Assembly (NCBI GenBank): GCA_014360945.1
Contig: JACIWM010000023.1
Coordinates: 1-16,322 of the forward strand
Direction of reading: 5' to 3'
Length of the DNA: 16,322 nt
DNA from: Candidatus Bipolaricaulota bacterium
GTDB taxonomy: Bacteria > Bipolaricaulota > Bipolaricaulia > Bipolaricaulales > Bipolaricaulaceae
The notes beneath the pieces were generated by a model. That model saw only the letters and a list, made by a program, of their open reading frames with translations. It made no database searches and had not been told where the DNA came from. Positions 6,933-12,428 of this stretch are shown piece by piece (position 1 is the stretch's first letter; every line of letters begins with the position of its first letter). The translations under genes were made by a program, and so were the position numbers.

Positions 6933-7442
6933 TCAAGAAAGGCGACAAAGCGGACAGTCCTCTTCCTCCCCGAAGAAGGCCACGCCGCAGCGTCGGCATT
7001 TCTTTCCTCCCGCCGAGAGAATCGCTTCTTCCTGAACCAAAGCCCAAGCGACAAGTTTCAAAAATTTCTCGCGCAGCGCGGCCGGGATATCTTCTGGAAT
7101 AAGCTTCTCGGCGCGGCGAAGGTCGGTGCCGGTCGGTGCTGGGCATGGGAGATTTTGCCTTTCTTTTCCCGCAACGACTCGAAAACGCAACTCTTTTACT
7201 GCGCTTTTGGGGGCGATCTCCGCTAGGCGAGCGACAATTTCCCTGCTCCACAAGCGAAGCTCGTTGGCCACTACCGGGCTTTGGACGGCAAGGTGAAGGA
7301 CGCCCTTGTCTACGTATAAGGGGCGGGCCAGCCTGCTCAAACCTTCTCCCACTGCCTCCCGCCAGCGCCAGACCGCCTCTTGCTCCTCCCACCCCTTGCC
7401 CCACGTCCTACCCAATGCCTCGAACCAACTACTACGGCTCAT
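6933..7442 (-). CDS. DUF721/DciA-like probable replicative helicase loader with C-terminal zinc ribbon
   Basis: The chosen 169-residue frame holds a DUF721 domain. An N-terminal helix with W25, W27 and a WREAVG segment (25-32) is followed by PLYVDKGVLHLAVQSPVVANEL (41-62, key V44, L49, S55, E61) and WSREIVARLAE. This matches DciA, the widespread helicase operator that helps load DnaB. Unusually it ends in C149-x2-C152-x10-C163-x2-C166, a probable zinc ribbon, before the stop. It lies directly beyond the oriC-like array that follows dnaA, which supports a replication role. The start at ATG 7442 has only a distant AAGGA (about 12 nt). An open frame continues to 7607, but it would translate the DnaA-box array and is rejected. 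Confidence 0.8.
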   Translation of the reverse strand: MSRSSWFEALGRTWGKGWEEQEAVWRWREAVGEGLSRLARPLYVDKGVLHLAVQSPVVANELRLWSREIVARLAEIAPKSAVKELRFRVVAGKERQNLPCPAPTGTDLRRAEKLIPEDIPAALREKFLKLVAWALVQEEAILSAGGKKCRRCGVAFFGEEEDCPLCRLS

Positions 7443-7689
7443 GTATAAGCATTTTCCTTGGTTGTAGGCGTAGGGGCCAGCACGTTCTGTGGATAACTTT
7501 CGGAGGCGCGGCCCATTCTTGGGGGAGACCTGTGGATAACCCTGTGGATAGTCTGGGGAAAAGCGGGGGATAAAGTTGGCGGACAAGCGAGACTGGCACT
7601 TGTCCACCGCAGTTTTCCACAGGGGTGGTGCACTTGTCCACAGGATGACCCGGGGTTATCCCCAGGGTTTTCCACAGGGGGCTGGGGAT
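7443..7689. other. Putative chromosomal replication origin oriC
   Basis: This 247-bp gap between the end of dnaA and the DciA-like gene has no credible gene of its own. It is packed with DnaA-box-like 9-mers in two opposed groups (see the repeat entry). Position next to dnaA, and the concentration of TTATCCACA-type sites, are standard signs of oriC. No clear AT-rich unwinding element is present. The least GC-rich part is about 7441-7467, at the DciA-like start and some 20 bp from the outermost box; it is a candidate only. dnaN is not adjacent. Confidence 0.8.
7488..7676. repeat. DnaA-box array, two inverted groups
   Basis: Sites pointing to the minus strand are 7488-7496 and 7531-7539 (both exact TTATCCACA), 7543-7551 (CTATCCACA) and a weak 7565-7573 (TTATCCCCC). 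Sites on the plus strand are 7600-7608 (TTGTCCACC), 7613-7621 (TTTTCCACA), 7634-7642 (TTGTCCACA), 7656-7664 (TTATCCCCA) and 7668-7676 (TTTTCCACA). Two are exact and the rest differ from consensus by one or two bases. The orientation switch falls near 7574-7599. Confidence 0.85.
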
Positions 7690-9015
7690 TCACCGATTGT
7701 ATTTGGAAAGAAGGCGGCTTCGGATTTCATCCACTTCGGCGCGAAGTAAGGGCGCATCCCGCAAGAGCTCCTGCACTTTTTGGTAGGCGTGCATGGCGGT
7801 GGTGTGGTCGCGGCCGCCGAAGGCCCGGCCCAACGCGGGAAAAGAGGTGTCCGTGAGCTCCCGCGCAAGATAGATCGCGATCTGCCGGGCAAACGCCACT
7901 TCCTTTTTCCGGGAGGGCCCGTCCAGCTCCGCCACCGGCACGCGATAGTACGTGGCCACCTCTTCCTTTATGGCCTGGATCGTAAGTTTCGGAACGCGCT
8001 CCTCCCGCGGAAGAAGGTTTTCCAAAACCTCGGAGGTGAGCGGGCCCTGATTGAGTTCCAGATAGGCGACGACCCGGATCAACGCTCCCTCCAAATCCCG
8101 CACGTTGGAGGTGATGCGGGAAGCAATCATCTCCAAGATGGAATCGGGGACGGCAACTCCGCGGCGGCGCGCCTTCTCCCGCAGGATGGCCAGCCTCGTC
8201 TCCAGATCCGGCGGCTGGATGTCCACCACCAAACCCCAGCGAAACCGGGAAATGAGCCGGTCCTGCAGCCCCTGGAGCTCCTCCGGCGGCCGATCCGAAG
8301 AAAGCACGATCTGCTTGCTGTTCCCGTAGAGCTCATTGAACGTGTGGAAAAGCTCTTCCTGTGTTCCCTCTTTGTTGCGCAAAAAATGCACGTCGTCGAT
8401 GAGAAGTACATCCACCGTGCGGTAGCGAGAGCGGAATTGGTCGGTGGTATTGGAGCCGATGGCCTGGATGAGCTCGATGGTGAACCGCTCGGAAGTGGTG
8501 TAGGCCACGGTCAAGTTTTTATGGGCCCTCAGGACGTGGTTTCCGATGGCCTGAAGGAGGTGGGTCTTTCCCAGGCCAACTTTTCCGTAAATGAAAAGGG
8601 GGTTATAGGCCCGGGCCGGAGACTGGGCCACGGCTTGGGCCGCGGCGAACGCAAGCTCCGAGTTTTTCCCGCGCACAAAGCTCTCAAACGTGTAGTCCGG
8701 GTTCAAAGGAAGGGAGCCCAAATAGCGCTGGGGCTGGAGATCCACGGGAAGGCCGGGGCCTTCAGAGGGAGGGACCACCTCGATCCGCCAGGCCACCGCT
8801 TTTCCCAACGCGTCGGAGAAAAGGCGGTCCAAAAGGTCTCGGTACTTCTGTTCGATGGCGGCCTTGGCAAAGGAGGAGGAGACTTCCAGGACCAGCTCAT
8901 CGCCGTCGGCGCGGGCTCGCGCTGTGGAGAACCAGGCGGCGAAGCTGGTGGGCGGGATCTCCTCAGCCAAATCGGCTCGCACCCGCGCCCAAAGCTCCTC
9001 CACGGGCGGTTTCAT
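7690..9015 (-). CDS. dnaA: Chromosomal replication initiator DnaA
   Basis: This 441-residue initiator binds DnaA boxes and opens oriC. The N-terminal domain I spans about 1-80 and the linker is short. The AAA+ domain has Walker A GKVGLGKTH (144-152), Walker B VLLIDD (203-208) and an arginine-finger segment LISRFRWGL. The C-terminal DNA-binding domain has the family signature with GGRDHTTAMHA. The ATG at 9013-9015 lies only 10 nt after the discriminator base of tRNA-Phe, and that spacer (CTGTTTTGTT on the minus strand) has no Shine-Dalgarno. dnaA is therefore probably expressed from the tRNA transcript, either after 3' processing of tRNA-Phe or as a nearly leaderless message. Its 3' end abuts the oriC-like region. 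Confidence 0.98.
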   Translation of the reverse strand: MKPPVEELWARVRADLAEEIPPTSFAAWFSTARARADGDELVLEVSSSFAKAAIEQKYRDLLDRLFSDALGKAVAWRIEVVPPSEGPGLPVDLQPQRYLGSLPLNPDYTFESFVRGKNSELAFAAAQAVAQSPARAYNPLFIYGKVGLGKTHLLQAIGNHVLRAHKNLTVAYTTSERFTIELIQAIGSNTTDQFRSRYRTVDVLLIDDVHFLRNKEGTQEELFHTFNELYGNSKQIVLSSDRPPEELQGLQDRLISRFRWGLVVDIQPPDLETRLAILREKARRRGVAVPDSILEMIASRITSNVRDLEGALIRVVAYLELNQGPLTSEVLENLLPREERVPKLTIQAIKEEVATYYRVPVAELDGPSRKKEVAFARQIAIYLARELTDTSFPALGRAFGGRDHTTAMHAYQKVQELLRDAPLLRAEVDEIRSRLLSKYNR

Positions 9016-9025
9016 AACAAAACAG

Positions 9026-9098
9026 TGGCGAGGCCCAGAGTCGAACTGGGGACACCCCGGTTTTCAGCCGGGTGCTCTACCACCTGAGCTACCTCGCC
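9026..9098 (-). tRNA. tRNA-Phe (GAA)
   Basis: A 73-nt cloverleaf with acceptor GGCGAGG/CCTCGCC, D-arm GCTCAGGTGGTAGAGC, anticodon stem CCCGG/CCGGG with loop CTGAAAA, T-loop TTCGACT and discriminator A. No CCA is encoded. The dnaA start codon follows 10 nt after the discriminator. Confidence 0.96.
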
Positions 9099-9106
9099 TC
9101 TTCGCC

Positions 9107-9130
9107 CCGCGAAAACACGCGTTTTCGCGG
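9107..9130. other. Perfect 10-bp hairpin between tRNA-Asp and tRNA-Phe
   Basis: CCGCGAAAAC (9107-9116) and GTTTTCGCGG (9121-9130) form a perfect 10-bp stem around a four-base loop. It has no following T-run in either direction, so it is not a typical intrinsic terminator. It sits 9 nt upstream of the 5' end of tRNA-Phe on the minus strand. A processing signal, a pause site or a protein-binding palindrome are all possible. Confidence 0.75.
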
Positions 9131-9132
9131 AG

Positions 9133-9154
9133 ACCCTGCCTTTACGGCTAGGGT
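9133..9154. other. Second hairpin, just after the tRNA-Asp CCA end
   Basis: ACCCTGCC (9133-9140) can pair with GGC-T-AGGGT (9146-9154) to give an eight-pair stem with one bulged T and a five-base loop. It begins two bases after the encoded CCA of tRNA-Asp on the minus strand and is followed two bases later by the 10-bp hairpin. It may mark a processing boundary in the tRNA precursor. Confidence 0.5.
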
Positions 9155-9155
9155 G

Positions 9156-9234
9156 TGGCGGGGACGACGGGATTTGAACCCGCGATCTCCGGAGTGACAA
9201 TCCGGTGTGTTAGTCCGGGCTACACCACGTCCCC
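9156..9234 (-). tRNA. tRNA-Asp (GTC), CCA encoded
   Basis: Acceptor GGGGACG/CGTCCCC, anticodon stem CCGGA/TCCGG with loop TTGTCAC, T-loop TTCAAAT, discriminator G followed by a genomically encoded CCA (9156-9158). It is the only one of the six with encoded CCA. Excluding CCA the tRNA is 76 nt, with a somewhat long D-loop. Confidence 0.95.
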
Positions 9235-9243
9235 GCGTGCTTG

Positions 9244-9273
9244 ATTGTACTCGCCGCCCGGCCCCAGGGCCAA
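9244..9273 (-). promoter_or_regulatory. Candidate internal promoter for tRNA-Asp, tRNA-Phe and dnaA
   Basis: On the minus strand TTGGCC (9268-9273) is followed after 18 bp by TACAAT (9244-9249), a near-consensus -10. Transcription would begin close to 9236, one or two bases before the tRNA-Asp 5' end. It lies in the largest AT-bearing gap of the cluster (9235-9277) and would let Asp, Phe and dnaA be transcribed without the four upstream tRNAs. Confidence 0.45.
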
Positions 9274-9277
9274 GCTT

Positions 9278-9349
9278 TGGGCGAGAGAGGATTCGAACCT
9301 CTGACCTTCCGGATGTAAGCCGGATGCTCTCCCCCTGAGCTACTCGCCC
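9278..9349 (-). tRNA. tRNA-Val (TAC)
   Basis: A 72-nt cloverleaf with acceptor GGGCGAG/CTCGCCC, anticodon stem TCCGG/CCGGA with loop CTTACAT, T-stem AGAGG/CCTCT with loop TTCGAAT and discriminator A. No CCA is encoded. Only 2 nt separate it from tRNA-Glu. Confidence 0.96.
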
Positions 9350-9351
9350 TC

Positions 9352-9426
9352 TGTCCCCGGGGGGATTTGAACCCCCGTTACCGGATTGAAAGCCCGGTGT
9401 CCTGGTCCGGCCTAGACGACGGGGAC
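9352..9426 (-). tRNA. tRNA-Glu (TTC)
   Basis: A 75-nt cloverleaf with acceptor GTCCCCG/CGGGGAC, anticodon loop CTTTCAA, T-stem GGGGG/CCCCC with loop TTCAAAT and discriminator A. No CCA is encoded. It lies 3 nt after tRNA-Lys(TTT). Confidence 0.96.
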
Positions 9427-9429
9427 TAT

Positions 9430-9502
9430 TGGGTCGTGCAGGAATCGAACCTGCGACCCCCGGCTTAAAAGGCCGGTGCTCTACCGACTGAGCTAACGAC
9501 CC
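9430..9502 (-). tRNA. tRNA-Lys (TTT)
   Basis: A 73-nt cloverleaf with acceptor GGGTCGT/ACGACCC, anticodon stem CCGGC/GCCGG with loop CTTTTAA, T-stem GCAGG/CCTGC with loop TTCGATT and discriminator A. No CCA is encoded. Confidence 0.96.
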
Positions 9503-9514
9503 AAGGAAAGGAAA

Positions 9515-9587
9515 TGGGCCGTGGAGGACTCGAACCCCCAACCCGCGGATTAAGAGTCCGCTGCTCTACCGGTTGAGCTAACGGCCC
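9515..9587 (-). tRNA. tRNA-Lys (CTT)
   Basis: A 73-nt cloverleaf with acceptor GGGCCGT/ACGGCCC, anticodon stem GCGGA/TCCGC with loop CTCTTAA, T-loop TTCGAGT and discriminator A. No CCA is encoded. First gene after the cluster promoter; a second Lys isoacceptor follows 12 nt downstream. Confidence 0.96.
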
Positions 9588-9594
9588 CGAAAGA

Positions 9595-9624
9595 ATCTTA
9601 GCGGCCGCTTCCGCGACCTGTCAA
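9595..9624 (-). promoter_or_regulatory. tRNA-cluster promoter
   Basis: On the minus strand a consensus TTGACA (9619-9624) is followed after 18 bp by TAAGAT (9595-9600). The -10 ends 7 nt before the 5' end of tRNA-Lys(CTT), so transcription would start at or next to the tRNA. This is the strongest promoter-like match in the window. It lies in the divergent gap to rarA and probably drives the tRNAs and, by read-through, dnaA. Confidence 0.75.
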
Positions 9625-9654
9625 GGTTTGGAGTAGAATGGGAAAGGGTGCGGC

Positions 9655-10950
9655 ATGGCCGGCCTTTGGCAGGGAAAAGTCCCGCTTGCCGAGCGCTTAA
9701 GGCCCCGCGAGCTCTCCGAGGTGGTGGGCCAAGAGCATCTTTTGGGCGAGCACGGCCCTTTGCGGGCCCTCATCGAGGGCGGGCTTTCCGTACCCCTCAT
9801 CTTTTGGGGGCCGCCGGGAACAGGAAAGACCACGGTCGGCCGGATCATCGCCCGGAAATTCGGGGCCAAATTCATCCAAAAATCTGCGGCCTTGGCCACT
9901 GTCACCGAGGTTCGCCAGGTCCTCGAGGCCTCCCGCGAGCTTTGGCAGCGCACGGGCACAAAGGACCTCCTTTTCCTCGACGAGATCCACCGGTGGAATC
10001 GAGCCCAGCAGGATGTCCTTTTGCCCTTTTTGGAGGAGGGCTCGATCTACTTCATCGGCGCCACCACGGAGAACCCTTCGTTTGTTCTACGTTCGGCCCT
10101 TCTTTCCCGAGCTCAACTTTTTGTATTTGAGCCCCTCTCCTTGGAGGCGTTGCGGATCCTTTTACGCAGGGCCTTGGAGGATCCCCAGGGCTACGGGGGC
10201 CGAGTCCGCCTCACCCCGGAGGCCGAGGAGTACCTCCTCCGCCGGGCTGATGGCGACGCGCGTAAGCTCCTCACTTCCCTGGAGACGGCGGTGGAGGCCC
10301 TGGGCGAAGGGGAAATCGATCTTCCCCGCCTAAAACAAGCTTTGGGTCGGAAGGCCCTGCATTATGACCGCGCCGGCGAGGAACACTACAACCTCATCTC
10401 CGCCCTGCACAAATCCGTGCGTAACTCCGACGTGGATGCCGCCCTTTACTGGCTTGTGCGGATGCTCGAGGCCGGGGAGGATCCGCGGTACATCGCGCGG
10501 CGGCTCATCCGCATGGCTTCCGAGGACATTGGGCTTGCCGATCCGTGGGCATTGGTCCAGGCCGTGGCCGCGGCCCAGGCCGTGGAATACGTGGGCCTTC
10601 CCGAGGCCGAGCTCGCTTTGGCCCAAGCCGCCGTGTATTTGGCCCTGGCCCCCAAATCCAATGCCCTCTACCGCGCCCATGGCGCAGCCCGCCGTGATGT
10701 GATGGAGACCGAAAACGAACCAGTTCCCCTGCACCTGCGCAACCCCGTCACGGAGACCATGGAAAAGTTGGGGTACGGAAAGGGCTATCAATACGCCCAT
10801 GATCTTCCCGAGGGAATCGCGCCCATGCCCTGCCTCCCTGAAAACTTGCGCGGCCGTGAGTACTATCATCCCACGGACCGCGGTTGGGAGGGAAGGATCC
10901 GGGAAAGGCTGCGGGAAATCCGGGCCAAAATCCGCGGGGAAAAGAGTTGA
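9655..10950 (+). CDS. rarA: Replication-associated recombination protein A (RarA/MgsA AAA+ ATPase)
   Basis: This 431-residue AAA+ protein of the RarA/MgsA/WRNIP1 family acts at stalled replication forks in the cytoplasm. The N-terminus PLAERLRPRELSEVVGQEHL is typical of clamp-loader-like ATPases. Walker A is GPPGTGKTT (52-60), Walker B LLFLDEIHR (105-113) and sensor 1 GATTENPSF (135-143). The C-terminal MgsA domain with RRLIRMASEDIGLADP and the tail GYQYAHD...YYHPTDRG...ER is characteristic. ATG 9655 has AAGGG about six bases upstream. It is divergent from the tRNA/dnaA block, so two replication-linked genes flank the tRNA cluster. The MoaD-like gene starts 2 nt after its stop. Confidence 0.96.
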   Translation: MAGLWQGKVPLAERLRPRELSEVVGQEHLLGEHGPLRALIEGGLSVPLIFWGPPGTGKTTVGRIIARKFGAKFIQKSAALATVTEVRQVLEASRELWQRTGTKDLLFLDEIHRWNRAQQDVLLPFLEEGSIYFIGATTENPSFVLRSALLSRAQLFVFEPLSLEALRILLRRALEDPQGYGGRVRLTPEAEEYLLRRADGDARKLLTSLETAVEALGEGEIDLPRLKQALGRKALHYDRAGEEHYNLISALHKSVRNSDVDAALYWLVRMLEAGEDPRYIARRLIRMASEDIGLADPWALVQAVAAAQAVEYVGLPEAELALAQAAVYLALAPKSNALYRAHGAARRDVMETENEPVPLHLRNPVTETMEKLGYGKGYQYAHDLPEGIAPMPCLPENLRGREYYHPTDRGWEGRIRERLREIRAKIRGEKS

Positions 10951-10952
10951 TC

Positions 10953-11231
10953 ATGCGTGTTGAGGTTCGCCTTTTTGGGGAGTTTCGGGAGGCCGCGGGC
11001 AAGGCCGTGGTGACCCTGAACCTTCCTGAGGGGGCATCCTGTGAGGAGGCGCTGCGGGAGCTGGTGCGCATCGAGCCAAAACTTCACGACCTCCTTTTCT
11101 TTCAAGGGGCTTTGCGAGACCATCTCCATGTGTTCGTCAACGGGGAAAACGTGAACCATCGAGAGGGCTTGCAAACGAAGCTTTCCCAAGGGGATGTTTT
11201 GACGTTCTTCACCCCGATCAGTGGGGGGTGA
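10953..11231 (+). CDS. MoaD/SAMP-like ubiquitin-fold sulfur carrier protein
   Basis: This 92-residue protein has the beta-grasp pattern of MoaD/ThiS and small archaeal-type modifier proteins: MRVEVRLFGEFREAAGK at the N-terminus, a VFVNGENV segment, a GD turn (SQGDVLTFF) and a C-terminal PISGG. The terminal GG is what an E1/MoeB-type enzyme activates to a thiocarboxylate. It could serve molybdopterin synthesis, tRNA thiolation or protein conjugation. No moaE, moeB or other cofactor gene is visible here. The start at ATG 10953 lies 2 nt after rarA; an upstream in-frame ATG at 10884 is inside rarA and is rejected because it adds an unrelated tail. The Shine-Dalgarno is weak, so translation may depend on rarA. 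Confidence 0.85.
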   Translation: MRVEVRLFGEFREAAGKAVVTLNLPEGASCEEALRELVRIEPKLHDLLFFQGALRDHLHVFVNGENVNHREGLQTKLSQGDVLTFFTPISGG

Positions 11232-11279
11232 GTTGCGACCTAGGGAGCTTATTAGTATCCTGGAGAAGAGGAGGCGGGG

Positions 11280-12383
11280 ATGGCGGAAGTCGTGCTGAAA
11301 GAGGTCACGAAAAAATTTGGGAACTTCGTGGCCGTGAATAAAGTCTCCCTCGAGGTCACAGACGGGGAATTTGTGGTGTTGGTTGGGCCCTCGGGATGCG
11401 GGAAAACTACGACGCTACGGATGATCGCCGGCCTGGAAGAGGTCACGGAGGGCGAGATCTACATTGGAGGCCGGCTTGTGAACGATGTTCCTCCTAAGGA
11501 CCGGGACATCGCCATGGTTTTCCAAAATTACGCGCTTTATCCCCACATGGATGTTTACAACAACATGGCGTTCGGCTTGAAACTCCGGAAGGTTCCAAAG
11601 AAGGAAATCGACCGGCGGGTGCGGGAAGTCGCGGAAATGCTGGGTATTGCCGATAAACTCCGGGCCAAACCCCGCGAGCTTTCCGGTGGACAGCGCCAGC
11701 GCGTGGCCTTGGGAAGAGCTATCGTGCGCAATCCCAAAGTGTTCCTATTTGACGAGCCCCTTTCCAACCTTGATGCAAAGCTCCGAGTGCGCATGCGCGC
11801 CGAGCTTCAGGAGCTGCATCAGCGGCTTAAAACCACGTCCATTTACGTGACCCACGATCAGGTGGAGGCCATGACCCTTGGCCATCGCATCGCGGTGATG
11901 AAGGATGGTCAGGTCCTTCAGTATGACAGCCCGCGGGTGATTTATGATCAGCCGGCCAATATGTTCGTGGCCGGGTTCATCGGCTCCCCGCCCATGAACT
12001 TCGTCCCGGCCCGCCTCATTGAGGAAGACGGTCGGGTTTGGCTTCAGGGCCGTGGATTCAAGCTCTGGGTCCCCCCGGAGAAGGTTACCCCTGAATTGCG
12101 CGCTTACGTGGGCAAAGAGGTGGTGTTCGGAATCCGCCCGGAGGACATCCGCACCTTGGACACGGTGCGGGAGCCTCCGGAGGGGCGGACCTTCCAGGGC
12201 CGGGTGAGGGTGCGGGAGGCCCTGGGCGATGAGCTCATCGTCTACGCCGATGTGGCCGGTGATGAAATCGTGGCCAAATTGGATCCGCGTCTCCCCATTT
12301 CTCCCGGGCAAGAGGTGACCTTCGTGGCCTTGCTTGAGCACATGCACCTCTTCGACCGGGACACGGAGAAAGCAATCATTTAG
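11280..12383 (+). CDS. MalK/UgpC/MsmX-type ABC transporter ATP-binding protein
   Basis: This 367-residue ATPase has the two-part build of sugar and glycerol-phosphate importers of the CUT1 class. The nucleotide-binding domain contains Walker A GPSGCGKTT (36-44), a Q-loop (Q82), signature LSGGQRQRVALGRA (134-147), Walker B VFLFDEP and switch His192. The C-terminal part (about 240-367) is the TOBE/OB regulatory domain with FGIRPEDI. The ATG at 11280 has GAGGAGG five bases upstream. No permease or binding-protein gene is next to it, so it may be a shared energiser for several importers, as MsmX is in Bacillus. It ends 15 nt before the shared terminator. Confidence 0.93.
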   Translation: MAEVVLKEVTKKFGNFVAVNKVSLEVTDGEFVVLVGPSGCGKTTTLRMIAGLEEVTEGEIYIGGRLVNDVPPKDRDIAMVFQNYALYPHMDVYNNMAFGLKLRKVPKKEIDRRVREVAEMLGIADKLRAKPRELSGGQRQRVALGRAIVRNPKVFLFDEPLSNLDAKLRVRMRAELQELHQRLKTTSIYVTHDQVEAMTLGHRIAVMKDGQVLQYDSPRVIYDQPANMFVAGFIGSPPMNFVPARLIEEDGRVWLQGRGFKLWVPPEKVTPELRAYVGKEVVFGIRPEDIRTLDTVREPPEGRTFQGRVRVREALGDELIVYADVAGDEIVAKLDPRLPISPGQEVTFVALLEHMHLFDRDTEKAII

Positions 12384-12395
12384 GTTTGCGGAGAC

Positions 12396-12424
12396 AAAAA
12401 AGGGCGGGCTTTTCCCCGCCCTTT
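12396..12424 (-). terminator. Shared (bidirectional) intrinsic terminator
   Basis: AAAGGGCGGG (12399-12408) and CCCGCCCTTT (12415-12424) form a perfect 10-bp GC-rich stem with a six-base loop. On the minus strand it is followed by a run of six T (12396-12401 complement), partly inside the stem, so it terminates the aminotransferase transcript, whose stop is at 12429. On the plus strand only short T runs follow, but the same hairpin probably also stops the ABC ATPase transcript. Confidence 0.9.
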
Positions 12425-12428
12425 CCGT

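Noticed and set aside
5304..7226. A 640-codon open frame on the plus strand opposite thrS
   Set aside because: The thrS reading has every domain and zinc ligand of threonyl-tRNA synthetase. The antisense frame is a by-product of GC-rich codons, has no recognisable domain and runs through gene boundaries.
7443..7607. N-terminal extension of the DciA-like protein into the origin
   Set aside because: It would translate DnaA boxes as repeated SP-x-YPQ-like residues; no DUF721 homology there.
7488..7676. CRISPR-like short repeats
   Set aside because: The repeated unit is the 9-base DnaA box in both orientations with irregular spacing, not a constant repeat with equal spacers.
7780..9087. A 435-codon open frame on the plus strand opposite dnaA
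   Set aside because: It is the antisense image of dnaA and runs into tRNA-Phe; no domain is seen.
9634..9639. TAGAAT as a -10 box for rarA
   Set aside because: No -35 match at proper distance, and the start would fall inside the rarA ribosome site.
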